Assembly: GCF_018131075.1 (NCBI RefSeq)
Contig: NZ_JAFCLS010000033.1
Location: 37,555 to 101,554 of the forward strand
Direction of reading: 5' to 3'
DNA from: Bradyrhizobium sp. JYMT SZCCT0428
Lineage (GTDB): Bacteria; Pseudomonadota; Alphaproteobacteria; Rhizobiales; Xanthobacteraceae
Length of the DNA: 64,000 nucleotides
Shown here: piece by piece, positions 26,301 through 34,611 of the stretch
Layout: every line of letters begins with the position of its first letter
Position numbering within the stretch: position 1 is the first letter of the stretch
Notes under the pieces: generated by a model
The model's input: the letters and a program-made list of their open reading frames with translations, nothing else
Told to the model about the DNA's origin: nothing
Database searches by the model: none
Position numbers and translations under genes: made by a program

Positions 26301-28517
26301 GACGCCAAGGTCGTGGTCGCCGCGGTCGATGTCGGCATTCTCAACCTGACCAATTACAAGCCGCCGGCGCCGGATGATTTCTATCTCGGCCAGCGCCGCC
26401 TGACGTCGGAGATCCGCGACCTCTATGGGCAATTGATCGACGGCATGCAGGGCACCCGCGGCCAGCTCAAGACCGGCGGTGACGGTGCCGGCGCCGAGCT
26501 GCAGGGCTCACCGCCCACCCAGAAACCGCTCGCGCTCTATTCCGGCATCGTCACGGTTGGACCCGACGGGTCTGCCGAGATCAGCTTTGACATTCCGGAG
26601 TTCGCCGGTACCGCGCGTGTCATGGCGGTAGCCTGGAGTTCGACCCGGCTCGGCCGGGCCACGACCGACGTCACCGTGCGCGATCCCGTGGTGCTGACGG
26701 CGACGCTGCCGCGCTTCCTGCTCAATGGCGACCGCGGCACCATGAGCTTCGACCTCGACAACGTCGAGGGCGCAGCCGGCGACTACACCATCAACGTCAA
26801 GACGACGGGCCCGGTGAAGGTGTCGGGCAATCCCAGCACCACGGTGAAGCTCGCCGCCAAGCAGCGGACCTCGATGTCGCTGGCGATCGACGGCGGTGGC
26901 GCCGGCACCGCCAATTTCGACGTCGACATCAAGGGGCCGAACGGCCTGGCGCTGGCGCGGCACTATGCGCTCGACGTCAAGGCGGCGACGCAGGTCCTGG
27001 CGCGCCGCTCGATCCGCACCCTGGCCAAGGGCGAGAGCCTGACGCTGACCTCGGACATGTTCACCGACCTGGTGTCGGGAACGGGCAGCGTGTCGCTCTC
27101 GGTCAGCCTGTCCACCGCACTCGATGCGGCGACCATCCTGAAGGCATTGGATCGTTATCCCCACGGCTGTTCCGAACAGATCACCAGCCGCGCGATGCCG
27201 CTGCTCTACGTCAACGACCTCGCCGCGGGCGCCCATCTGGCGATGGACACCGCAGTCGATCAGCGCATCCGGGACGCGATCGAGCGGCTGCTGGCGCGTC
27301 AGGGCTCGAACGGCTCGTTCGGCCTGTGGTCGGCGGGCGGCGATGACGCCTGGCTCGATGCCTATGTGACTGACTTCCTGACCCGCGCCCGTGAGAAGGG
27401 CTTTGCGGTGCCGGATGTGCTGTTCAAGAGCGCGCTCGACCGCATCCGCAACTCCGTGGTCAACGCCAACGAGCCCGAAAAGGACGGCGGCCGCGATCTG
27501 GCCTACGGCCTCTACGTGCTCGCCCGCAACGGCGCCGCCCCAATCGGCGACCTGCGCTATCTCGCCGACACCAAGCTGAACAATCTGGCGACGCCGATTG
27601 CGAAGTCGCAATTGGCGGCGGCGCTGGCGCTGGTCGGCGACAAGGCGAGGGCGCAGCGCGTCTACGGCGCAGCGCTCGATGCACTGGCGCCGAAGCCCGT
27701 GATCGAGTTCGGCCGGGTCGACTATGGCAGCGCTTTACGCGATGCCGCAGCGCTGGTCTCGCTCGCCAGCGAAGGCAACGCCCCGCGGGCGACGCTGACG
27801 CAGGCGGTGCAGCGGGTCGAAGTGGCGCGGGGACTGACGCCCTATACCTCGACGCAGGAAAACGCCTGGCTGGTTCTGGCTTCGCGCGCGCTCTCGAAGG
27901 AGACGATGGCGCTCGATATCGATGGTTCGCCGATCAAGACGGCGGCCTATCGCAGCTACAAGGCCGAGCAGATGGCGGGCAAGCCGGTCAAGATCACCAA
28001 CACCGGCGACGCACCGGTACAGGCGGTGGTCTCGGTCTCGGGTTCGCCGGTCACCCCGGAGCCCGCGGCCTCGAACGGCTTCAAGATCGAGCGCAATTAC
28101 TTCACGCTCGACGGCAAGCCCGCCGATATCAGCAAGGCCAAGCAGAACGACCGCTTCGCGGTGGTGCTGAAGATCACCGAGGCCAAGCCGGAGTACGGGC
28201 ACATCATGGTGGCCGATTATCTGCCGGCCGGCCTCGAGATCGACAATCCGCGGCTGGTTTCATCCGGCGACAAAAACACGCTGGACTGGATCGAGGACGG
28301 CGAGGAGCCCGAGAATACCGAGTTCCGTGATGACCGCTTCACTGCGGCCATCGATCGTGCCAGCGACGACACGGCGGTGTTCACCGTCGCCTATGTCGTG
28401 CGCGCGGTTTCCCCCGGCAAATACGTGTTGCCGCAGGCCTATGTCGAGGACATGTACAACCCCTCGCGCTATGGCCGCACCGGCACCGGCACCGTGGAGG
28501 TACGTCCGGCCAAATGA
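23310..28517 (+). CDS. Bacterial alpha-2-macroglobulin family protein (thioester type)
   Basis: The start MIGLVRATVVCATMALGLVAAQA follows an AAGGAGCTCCATC ribosome site and gives 1735 residues with a Sec signal peptide (no lipobox cysteine, unlike E. coli YfhM). Macroglobulin domains fill the middle (for example FMVEDYIPERIEF, SGDTMVVSVNARTAG). The thioester motif is intact: PHGCSEQITS with Cys about 1287 and Gln about 1290, followed by the alpha-helical TED domain. The family is thought to trap foreign proteases and protect the envelope. It overlaps the PBP1C gene by 4 bp, the classic pairing in which the glycan synthase repairs damage near the trap. Confidence 0.95.
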   Translation: MIGLVRATVVCATMALGLVAAQAADKAFKRDDLADSAVKLEAQIKSEAGPVAKSSATLRTDADTAFKRSDFRTGLQILGQIAATTPEDSANWLKLAKTIFQIRSASSSEQTFLLERASTAAYIAYQRAGNVAEEADALAVLGRAMSDRKLWRPALDALRLSLDMREVAEVRGQYEKMRDQHGFRLLDYTVDSDGASPRACFQFSEDLAKRVDFAPFLALAGTDKPALSAEGKQLCVDGLKHGERYNINLRAGLPSTVKETLPKSAEFNIYVRDRKPFVRFTGRAYVLPRTGQRGIPLVSVNTPAVNVNVFRIGDRNLINTVIDSDFQKTLSSYQLGDLGDEKGVKVWTGELATATTLNQDVITAFPVDQALGDLQPGVYVMTASAKGPGSDDDGRLATQWFILSDMGLSAFSGNDGIHVFVNSLASTEAVGKAEVRLIARNNEILATRKTDDSGHVLFEAGLARGEGGLSPALLTVMSEKSDYAFLSLKTNAFDLTDRGVSGRVVPAGADAFVYAERGVYRSTETVYLTALLRDGQGNAMAGGPLTLVIERPDGVEFRRAVLPDQGAGGRSMVVPLNSAVPTGTWRVRAFTDPKGSAVGETTFMVEDYIPERIEFNISSKEKMIKAEVPVELKVDGRFLYGAPASGLQLEGDMLVTSAASGRPGYPGYQFGVADEETASNERTPIESLPEADANGVATFPVSLAKAPTSTRPQEAQIFIRMAEAGGRAVERKLVLPVAPATPLIGIKPLFGDKSVAEGDKAEFDVVFVAPDGKQLPRDGLRYELLKMESRYQWYRQNSSWEYEPVKSTSRVADGDLTLTADKAARVSLPPQPGRYRLDVKSSEADGPVTSVQFDVGWYSDGSADTPDLLETSIDKPEYASGDTMVVSVNARTAGKLTINVLGDRLLTTQTVDVKEGTQQVKLTVGKDWGTGAYVLATLRRPLDAAALRMPGRAIGLKWFGIDKKARTLQVALSPPPLVRPGTALKIPVKLGGLNPGEDAKVVVAAVDVGILNLTNYKPPAPDDFYLGQRRLTSEIRDLYGQLIDGMQGTRGQLKTGGDGAGAELQGSPPTQKPLALYSGIVTVGPDGSAEISFDIPEFAGTARVMAVAWSSTRLGRATTDVTVRDPVVLTATLPRFLLNGDRGTMSFDLDNVEGAAGDYTINVKTTGPVKVSGNPSTTVKLAAKQRTSMSLAIDGGGAGTANFDVDIKGPNGLALARHYALDVKAATQVLARRSIRTLAKGESLTLTSDMFTDLVSGTGSVSLSVSLSTALDAATILKALDRYPHGCSEQITSRAMPLLYVNDLAAGAHLAMDTAVDQRIRDAIERLLARQGSNGSFGLWSAGGDDAWLDAYVTDFLTRAREKGFAVPDVLFKSALDRIRNSVVNANEPEKDGGRDLAYGLYVLARNGAAPIGDLRYLADTKLNNLATPIAKSQLAAALALVGDKARAQRVYGAALDALAPKPVIEFGRVDYGSALRDAAALVSLASEGNAPRATLTQAVQRVEVARGLTPYTSTQENAWLVLASRALSKETMALDIDGSPIKTAAYRSYKAEQMAGKPVKITNTGDAPVQAVVSVSGSPVTPEPAASNGFKIERNYFTLDGKPADISKAKQNDRFAVVLKITEAKPEYGHIMVADYLPAGLEIDNPRLVSSGDKNTLDWIEDGEEPENTEFRDDRFTAAIDRASDDTAVFTVAYVVRAVSPGKYVLPQAYVEDMYNPSRYGRTGTGTVEVRPAK

Positions 28518-30739
28518 GTGCAGGGCGACGCCAGCAAAGGTCTTCGTCATGCCCGGGCAAAAGCGCGAAGCGCGTCTTCGCGCAGATGTCCCGGGCATCC
28601 ACGACTTTTGTTGACACGAAGCAAGACGTGGATGGCCGGGACAAGCCCGGCCATGACGGTGGTGGTAGGCGACGCATCATTCGCTTCGTATCGGCGGTGG
28701 CTGTCGTTCTCGTCGCCACGTCCGGCGCGTTCGCCGGGTGGGTCGCCTCGCTCGGCCCGCTGCCGCTGGAGCAGGCGCGCAAGGTCTCGACCTCGATCGT
28801 CGACCGCAACGGCAAACTGCTGCGGGCCTATGCGATGGCCGACGGCCGCTGGCGACTGCCGGTCGATGCCAAGACCGGCGTCGATCCCGGATATCTCAAG
28901 CTGTTGCTGGCGTATGAAGACCGCCGCTTCCATTCGCATCGCGGGGTCGATCCGCTGGCGCTCGGCCGTGCCGCGCTTCAGCTGGTGACGCGCGGCCATA
29001 TCGTGTCAGGCGGTTCGACGATTACGATGCAATTGGCGCGGCTGATGGAGCCGCGGCGGGAACGCTCGGTCTACGCCAAGCTCCGCCAGATGGTGCGCGC
29101 GATCCAGATCGAGCGGCAATTGAACAAGGATCAAATCCTCGATCTCTATCTGGCGCTGGCGCCGTTCGGCGGCAATCTTGAGGGCGTCCGTGCCGCGTCG
29201 ATCGCCTATTTCGGCAAGGAGCCGAAGCGGCTGTCGCTGGCGGAAGCTGCGCTTTTGGTGGCGCTGCCGCAATCGCCGGAGACCCGCCGCCTCGACCGCC
29301 ATCCCGAGGTCGCCCGCGCCGCGCGCGACCGCGTACTCGAACGCATGGCGAATGAGCAGCGCGTAACCGAAGAGGATGCGGTTCAGGCCAAGGCCGTCAA
29401 TGTGCCCCGACTGCGCAAGCCGATGCCGATATTGGCGCCGCATTCCTCCGATCAGTCGATGGCGACGGTGAAGGATACGCCGGTCATCAAGCTGACGCTG
29501 GAAGCAGGCCTGCAGAAGACCCTTGAAGCGCTGGCGCGCGACCGGGCGATCGCGCAGGGGCCGAACATTTCGGTGGCGATGATCGCGGTCGACAATGAAA
29601 GCGGCGACGTATTGGCGCGGGTCGGCTCATCGGATTATTTCGACGAGAGGCGTGCCGGGCAGGTCGACATGACCCGCGCTGTGCGTTCGCCGGGATCGAC
29701 GCTAAAGCCCTTCATCTACGGTCTCGCCTTCGAAGACGGCTTTGTGCATCCGGAAAGCCTGATTGACGATCGTCCGATCCGGTTCGGCTCCTACGCGCCC
29801 GAAAATTTCGACATGACGTTTCAGGGCACGGTGCCCGTGCGCAAGGCGCTGCAACTGTCCCTGAACGTGCCGGCGATCGCACTGCTCGACCGCGTCGGCT
29901 CGAGCCGGCTGTCGTCGCGGCTGAAGCAGGCCGGCGGCAATCTGGTGCTGCCGAAAGACGAAGCGCCGGGCCTTGCCATGGGACTCGGCGGCGTCGGCGT
30001 TACCCTGCAGGATCTGGCGCAGCTCTATGCCGGGCTGGCGCGGCTCGGCACCACCAAACCGCTGCGTGAGATCATGATCGACAAAGACGAGCGCGATCCG
30101 ATGCGCTTGATGGATCAGGCCGCAGCCTGGCAGGTCGGCAACGTCCTGATCGGCACGCCGCCGCCGGAAAACGGCGTGCACAACCGCATCGCCTTCAAGA
30201 CCGGCACCAGCTACGGCTATCGCGACGCCTGGTCGCTCGGTTTCGACGGCCGCATCACCATCGGCGTATGGGTCGGGCGTCCCGACGGCGCGCCGGTGGC
30301 CGGGCTGGCCGGCCGTACCGCCGCCGCACCGATCCTGTTCGACGCTTTCGCCCGCACCGGAAAGATACCGGCGGCATTGCCGAAACCGCCGAAGGGTGCG
30401 CTGATCGCTGGTAACGCCAAGCTTCCGGTGCCGCTGCGGCGCTTCCGCCCCGTCGGCGAACTGGTCCGCACCGGCGGCGATCAGGCGCCGCGCATCCAGT
30501 TTCCGCTGAACGGTTCACGGATCGACGTTGACCGTTCCAACGACGGGCAATTCTCGGCGATGCCGGTCAAAGTCGCCGGCGGTGTGCTACCGCTGACCAT
30601 GCTGGTGAACGGTATCGCGGTCGGCGAGATCGGCAGCCGGCGTCAACGCCTGGTCGAGCCGCCCGGGCCCGGCTTTGCACGCCTCACGGTCATCGACGCG
30701 ACGGGTGCAGCGGACACCGTGGTGATCCGGGTGCAATGA
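28514..30739 (+). CDS. pbpC: Penicillin-binding protein 1C (glycosyltransferase/transpeptidase)
   Basis: The ATG at 28514 overlaps the macroglobulin stop and gives 741 residues. After an odd 50-residue cytoplasmic head comes one membrane helix (RFVSAVAVVLVATSGAFAGWV). The GT51 domain includes the catalytic AYEDRRFHSHRG (E135) and GGSTITMQLARL. The transpeptidase domain has SPGSTLKPF (S395, K398), LSLNVPAI and FKTGTSYG (K562). The C-terminal BiPBP_C-like domain (from about 650) marks type 1C. The head (residues about 12-49, including DGRDKPGHDG) is encoded by a palindromic repeat, see separate entry. No good start codon exists after it, so the repeat is probably translated. Confidence 0.93.
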   Translation: MSAGRRQQRSSSCPGKSAKRVFAQMSRASTTFVDTKQDVDGRDKPGHDGGGRRRIIRFVSAVAVVLVATSGAFAGWVASLGPLPLEQARKVSTSIVDRNGKLLRAYAMADGRWRLPVDAKTGVDPGYLKLLLAYEDRRFHSHRGVDPLALGRAALQLVTRGHIVSGGSTITMQLARLMEPRRERSVYAKLRQMVRAIQIERQLNKDQILDLYLALAPFGGNLEGVRAASIAYFGKEPKRLSLAEAALLVALPQSPETRRLDRHPEVARAARDRVLERMANEQRVTEEDAVQAKAVNVPRLRKPMPILAPHSSDQSMATVKDTPVIKLTLEAGLQKTLEALARDRAIAQGPNISVAMIAVDNESGDVLARVGSSDYFDERRAGQVDMTRAVRSPGSTLKPFIYGLAFEDGFVHPESLIDDRPIRFGSYAPENFDMTFQGTVPVRKALQLSLNVPAIALLDRVGSSRLSSRLKQAGGNLVLPKDEAPGLAMGLGGVGVTLQDLAQLYAGLARLGTTKPLREIMIDKDERDPMRLMDQAAAWQVGNVLIGTPPPENGVHNRIAFKTGTSYGYRDAWSLGFDGRITIGVWVGRPDGAPVAGLAGRTAAAPILFDAFARTGKIPAALPKPPKGALIAGNAKLPVPLRRFRPVGELVRTGGDQAPRIQFPLNGSRIDVDRSNDGQFSAMPVKVAGGVLPLTMLVNGIAVGEIGSRRQRLVEPPGPGFARLTVIDATGAADTVVIRVQ
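28545..28658. repeat. Palindromic 'GHDG'-type repeat inside the pbpC reading frame
   Basis: Outer arms CGTCATGCCCGGGCA (from 28545) and CGGCCATGACG (to 28658) are partly complementary, and inner arms ATCCACG and CGTGGAT pair. Another inner hairpin lies around GCGCGAAGCGCGTCTTCGCGC. A related unit sits at 47214-47306. I recall this family as abundant between genes in Bradyrhizobium; here it is read through in frame by pbpC. Confidence 0.75.
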
Positions 30740-30835
30740 ACAGGTACAATTTGACCGATCATGGGGCCGGGGAGACCGCCGAATAGCGGGAACTGCGGTG
30801 TTGTTTGCAGTGCGGTTTCATCGTATGCGAACAAG

Positions 30836-32578
30836 ATGGTTGAAACCGTGCAACCCCGGCGATTTGGAGCAGGCCAACAGTCTGTGAAACCTGCGAATTC
30901 CAGCCGCAGGCTGCTCGCCGCGTTTGACTTCGCCACGGCCAGCCATTTCCGCGCGATTATCTTCCTGACGCTGTGTGCCATCGTGCTTTTCGTGCCCGGT
31001 TTCTTCACGATTCCGGCCATCGACCGCGATGAGGCGCGGTTTGCACAGGCGACCAAGCAGATGGTCGAAAGCGACGAATATGTTGACATCCGCTTTCAGG
31101 ATGACGTCCGCTACAAGAAGCCGGTCGGCATTTACTGGATGCAGGCAGCTGTGGTCGAAACCGCCTCAAAGCTCGGCCTGCCGCGGGCGGAATTGCGCAT
31201 CTGGCTCTATCGCGTTCCCTCTCTTATTGGCGCGATCGGCGCGGTCCTGCTGACCTACTGGACGGCGCTCGCCTTCGTGACGCGGAGCGGCGCCGCGCTG
31301 GCGGCGCTGATGATGTGCAGCTGCGTCCTGCTCGGCGCCGAAGCGCGGCTCGCCAAGACCGATGCGATGCTGCTGCTGTCAGTCACCGCCGCGATGGGGG
31401 CGATGGCGCGGGTCTACCTGTCCTGGCAGCGCGGCGAGGATCCGGCGCGGCCACCGTGGAGTTCGCCTGCGATTTTCTGGACCGCACTGGCCGGGGGCAT
31501 CCTGCTCAAGGGCCCGCTGATCCTGATGTTCGTGGGATTGACCATCGCGGCGCTGGCGATCCTCGACCGCTCGGCGGTCTGGCTGTGGCGCATGCGCCCG
31601 GTCTGGGGCCTGATGTGGACGCTGGTACTGGTGCTGCCGTGGTTCGTCGCGATTTTCTGGCGCGCGGGCGATGCGTTCTTCACCAATTCGCTCGGCGGCG
31701 ACATGCTGAGCAAGCTCGCCGCGCAGGAGTCCCATGGCGCGCCTCCCGGCCTGTATCTGCTGCTGTTCTGGGTGACGTTCTGGCCCGGTGCGCCGCTGGC
31801 GGGGATGGCGGCCCCGGCGGTGTGGCGGGCCCGGCGCGAGCCTGGCGCGCAGTATCTGCTGGCCTGGCTGGTACCGTCATGGATCGTGTTCGAACTGGTG
31901 ATGACCAAGCTTCCGCACTACGTGCTGCCGCTCTATCCGGCCATCGCCATCCTGACCGTCGGCGCCTTGGAGCGCCGGGTGTTGTCGCGCTCCTGGCTGA
32001 GGCGCGGCGCGGCCTGGTGGTTTGCGATCCCCGCGATTACGGCCGTGATCGCGATTGTCGCGGCGATCAAGCTGACGCATCAGCCGGTGTTTCCGGCCTG
32101 GCCGGTGCTGGCGGCTGCGATGATCTTCGGCCTCATCGCCTGGTGGCTGTTCGAGGAAAGCCGCGCCGAGCGCTCGCTGTTGCATGCCGTATTTGCAGCG
32201 ATGTGTCTGGCGATCGCCGTCTATGGCATCGTGTTGCCTTCGTTGACGACGCTGTTTCCGAGCGCAGGCATCGCGCGAGCGCTGCGCAACGTCGTCTGCG
32301 TCGGACCGAAGGCCGCGGCTGCCGGTTTCCACGAACCAAGTCTCGTCTTCATGACCGGAACCAGTACGCTGCTCACCGACGGATCGGGCGCCGCGGATTT
32401 CCTGGGGCAGGGCACCTGCCGCTTTGCGTTGGTGGAATCGCGCTCGGAGCGCGGTTTTGTCCAGCGCGCCGAAGCGATCGGGCTGCGCTATAACGTGGCG
32501 ACGCGTGTCGAGGGTTATAACATCTCGCAGGGCAAGGCGGTTTCAATCGCAATCTTCCGCTCCGAAGGCACAGAATAA
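30836..32578 (+). CDS. ArnT/PMT-family membrane glycosyltransferase
   Basis: I start this 580-residue protein at MVETVQPRRFGAGQQS; an upstream in-frame ATG at 30761 is less likely. It is an integral membrane protein with about eleven helices and the GT83 hallmark near the first loop, 'PAIDRDEARFAQATKQMVE', with the catalytic Asp-Glu, plus 'KKPVGIYWMQAAVV'. Such enzymes move a sugar from undecaprenyl or dodecaprenyl phosphate onto lipid A or core outside the inner membrane. The three genes that follow (PAP2, RgtE-like, RgtF-like) point to transfer of galacturonic acid or mannose to lipid A. The donor is inferred. Confidence 0.9.
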   Translation: MVETVQPRRFGAGQQSVKPANSSRRLLAAFDFATASHFRAIIFLTLCAIVLFVPGFFTIPAIDRDEARFAQATKQMVESDEYVDIRFQDDVRYKKPVGIYWMQAAVVETASKLGLPRAELRIWLYRVPSLIGAIGAVLLTYWTALAFVTRSGAALAALMMCSCVLLGAEARLAKTDAMLLLSVTAAMGAMARVYLSWQRGEDPARPPWSSPAIFWTALAGGILLKGPLILMFVGLTIAALAILDRSAVWLWRMRPVWGLMWTLVLVLPWFVAIFWRAGDAFFTNSLGGDMLSKLAAQESHGAPPGLYLLLFWVTFWPGAPLAGMAAPAVWRARREPGAQYLLAWLVPSWIVFELVMTKLPHYVLPLYPAIAILTVGALERRVLSRSWLRRGAAWWFAIPAITAVIAIVAAIKLTHQPVFPAWPVLAAAMIFGLIAWWLFEESRAERSLLHAVFAAMCLAIAVYGIVLPSLTTLFPSAGIARALRNVVCVGPKAAAAGFHEPSLVFMTGTSTLLTDGSGAADFLGQGTCRFALVESRSERGFVQRAEAIGLRYNVATRVEGYNISQGKAVSIAIFRSEGTE

Positions 32579-32579
32579 G

Positions 32580-33425
32580 ATGCCAGCGCCGACCGTCATC
32601 GCCGAATCCCAAAACTATCTCTCGCGCTTTGTGGTGCTGGGGTGGCGCTCGCTGGCCCAGCTCGTGCGTACGCCGTCACACTCGCGGCGGGCCGAGGCGG
32701 GCCGCCGGGCGGCGCGTCACGCGTTGCTGCTGTCGGCCGGCCTCGGGGCCGCCATCATTGCGTTGATGTTCGTGCTCGATGCTTGGGAGATCGGCCAGAT
32801 GCCGAAGCGGGGCACGCCCGCGCTGTGGTGGATGCGCATCCTCACTGATTTCGGCAAGGATGAATATGTGCTGACGGCGCTGGGCGCGCTGTTGATCCTG
32901 GTTGCGATCGCAGCTCCCGCGTTCATGGGCATTCAGCGCTCGCTGTTGCTCGGTCTCGGCACCCGTTTGCAGTTCCTGTTCTGCGCGGTGCTGGTGTCGA
33001 CGTTGATCACCGAAGTAATCAAATGGTGCGTCGGCCGTGGCCGCCCATTCGTCGGCGGCGAAGGCAACGTGTTCCATTTCTCGCACTTCGCGGGAACGGG
33101 GGCCTATTCCAGCTTTCCCTCCGGCCACGCGACATGTGCCTTCGCACTTGCTTTCGCGGTGTCGGCACTGTGGCCGCAGGCGCGGACCACGATGCTCGTC
33201 TATGCCCTCGTCATCTGTGCAACCCGTCTGGTGTTGCTGGCCCATCATCCGAGCGACGTGGTCGCAGGCGCGCTGGTTGGCACGATCGGCGCGATGTTCG
33301 TACGTTACTGGTTTGCCGCCCGCAGACTTGGCTTTGCGATCCACCAGGACGGCACCATTGTGGCGCTGGTTGGACCCTCGTCGGGACGCCTCAAAAGGGT
33401 TGCCCGGGGCCCATTCGCCCCATAA
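32580..33425 (+). CDS. PAP2-family membrane phosphatase (possible lipid A or undecaprenyl phosphatase)
   Basis: This 281-residue protein begins at ATG 32580, two bases after the previous stop. All three phosphatase motifs are present: KWCVGRGRPF (KxxxxxxRP), SSFPSGHAT (PSGH) and TRLVLLAHHPSDV (SRxxxxxHxxxD with Thr for Ser). About six helices are expected, with the motifs facing the periplasm. Given the neighbours it may remove a phosphate from lipid A (LpxE/LpxF role) so that a sugar can replace it, or recycle the lipid carrier. The two cannot be separated by sequence alone. Confidence 0.9.
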   Translation: MPAPTVIAESQNYLSRFVVLGWRSLAQLVRTPSHSRRAEAGRRAARHALLLSAGLGAAIIALMFVLDAWEIGQMPKRGTPALWWMRILTDFGKDEYVLTALGALLILVAIAAPAFMGIQRSLLLGLGTRLQFLFCAVLVSTLITEVIKWCVGRGRPFVGGEGNVFHFSHFAGTGAYSSFPSGHATCAFALAFAVSALWPQARTTMLVYALVICATRLVLLAHHPSDVVAGALVGTIGAMFVRYWFAARRLGFAIHQDGTIVALVGPSSGRLKRVARGPFAP

Positions 33426-33517
33426 AAGCGGACGCCGCGAAGCGCCTGACGGAACCGGTTCCAGCTTCAGGTCCGAGGCTTCAGGACTATGCAAGCCGAT
33501 CCACCCCCAGCCAACCG

Positions 33518-34273
33518 ATGAGTGCCGATTTGCCTTCTTCCGACCAAGCCGCGGTGGCCGTTTCCATCGTTGTGCCCGTGCGCAACGAGGCCGACAACGT
33601 CGCGCCGCTGATTGCGGAAATCACGGCCGCGCTGGATGGCCGCTGGGCCTATGAGATCATCTATGTCAATGACGGCTCGACCGATGCCACCGCCGAGCGG
33701 CTCAAAGCGCTGATGAAGGTGCACGGCAGTCTCCGGCAGCTCCGGCATGACAAATCCTCCGGACAATCGGCGGCGGTGCGCAGCGGCGTTCGTGCGGCGC
33801 GCGGTGCCATCGTGGCGACGCTGGACGGCGACGGACAGAACAATCCGGCGTTCCTGCCGGATCTGATTTCGGCGGTCGAGAGCGGCGGCGGCCGCATCGG
33901 CCTTGCCGCGGGCCAGCGGGTCGGACGCAAGGACACCGGTTTCAAGAAGATGCAGTCGCGGATCGCCAATGCCGTGCGCAACGGGATTTTGAGCGACGGC
34001 ACCCGCGATACCGGCTGCGGGCTGAAGGCCTTTCCGCGCGAGGTATTCCTGTCGATGCCTTATTTCGACGGGCTGCATCGTTTCCTGCCGGCGCTGGTGC
34101 GCCGCGAGGGTTTTGGCATCGCTTACGTCGATGTGATCGACCGCCCGCGCCATTCCGGCGTATCAAATTACGGCTTCTTTGACCGGCTATGGATCGGGAT
34201 CATGGATCTGGCCGGCGTGTGGTGGCTGATCCGCCGCAAGAAGCCGACGCCCATTGCGACCGAGGTGACCTGA
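33518..34273 (+). CDS. GT2 polyprenyl-phosphate sugar synthase (RgtE/DPM1-like)
   Basis: This 251-residue protein starts MSADLPSSDQAAVAVSIVVPV. It is a GT2 glycosyltransferase of the dolichyl-phosphate-mannose synthase group: SIVVPVRNEADNV, IIYVNDGSTDATAE, DGDGQNNPAFLPDLI (DxD-type site) and DTGCGLKAFPREVF. It lacks the two C-terminal membrane helices of ArnC. It overlaps the RgtF-like gene by TGATG. In Rhizobium the RgtE-RgtF pair makes dodecaprenyl-phosphate galacturonic acid, the donor for ArnT-like transferases, and the same order here supports that reading. Confidence 0.9.
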   Translation: MSADLPSSDQAAVAVSIVVPVRNEADNVAPLIAEITAALDGRWAYEIIYVNDGSTDATAERLKALMKVHGSLRQLRHDKSSGQSAAVRSGVRAARGAIVATLDGDGQNNPAFLPDLISAVESGGGRIGLAAGQRVGRKDTGFKKMQSRIANAVRNGILSDGTRDTGCGLKAFPREVFLSMPYFDGLHRFLPALVRREGFGIAYVDVIDRPRHSGVSNYGFFDRLWIGIMDLAGVWWLIRRKKPTPIATEVT

Positions 34274-34611
34274 TGCTGATTCAATACGGGCAGGCGCTCG
34301 GCGATTACCTTTACGACGTGTTCGTCGCCAAGTTCGATTTCTGGCTGGCGTTCGGCCTGGTCGCGCAATTGCTGTTCACCGCGCGCTTCCTGGTGCAGTG
34401 GATCTCGAGCGAGCGCGCCGGACAGAGCGTGGTGCCGATGGCGTTCTGGTTCTTCTCGATGGGCGGCGGGATGATGACGCTGGTCTACGGCGTCGCCAAG
34501 CGCGAACCCGTCATCATCCTCGGCCAGTCATTGGCCACCATCATCTACATCCGAAACATCATGCTGATCGTGAAGAACCGCGCCAGCGCGTCGAAGACGC
34601 TGGATCGCTAA
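34273..34611 (+). CDS. Lipid A biosynthesis N-terminal-domain membrane protein (RgtF-like)
   Basis: The ATG overlaps the previous stop (TGATG), giving 112 residues. Three hydrophobic helices and the LAB_N motif are visible: FGLVAQLLFTARFLVQWISSERAGQSVVP, FWFFSMGGGMMTLVYG and an IIYIRNI end. RgtF proteins are needed with RgtE to form the polyprenyl-linked sugar, perhaps for flipping or anchoring. The frame upstream of this ATG is a shadow of the GT2 gene. Its stop overlaps that of the converging transporter gene. Confidence 0.9.
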   Translation: MLIQYGQALGDYLYDVFVAKFDFWLAFGLVAQLLFTARFLVQWISSERAGQSVVPMAFWFFSMGGGMMTLVYGVAKREPVIILGQSLATIIYIRNIMLIVKNRASASKTLDR

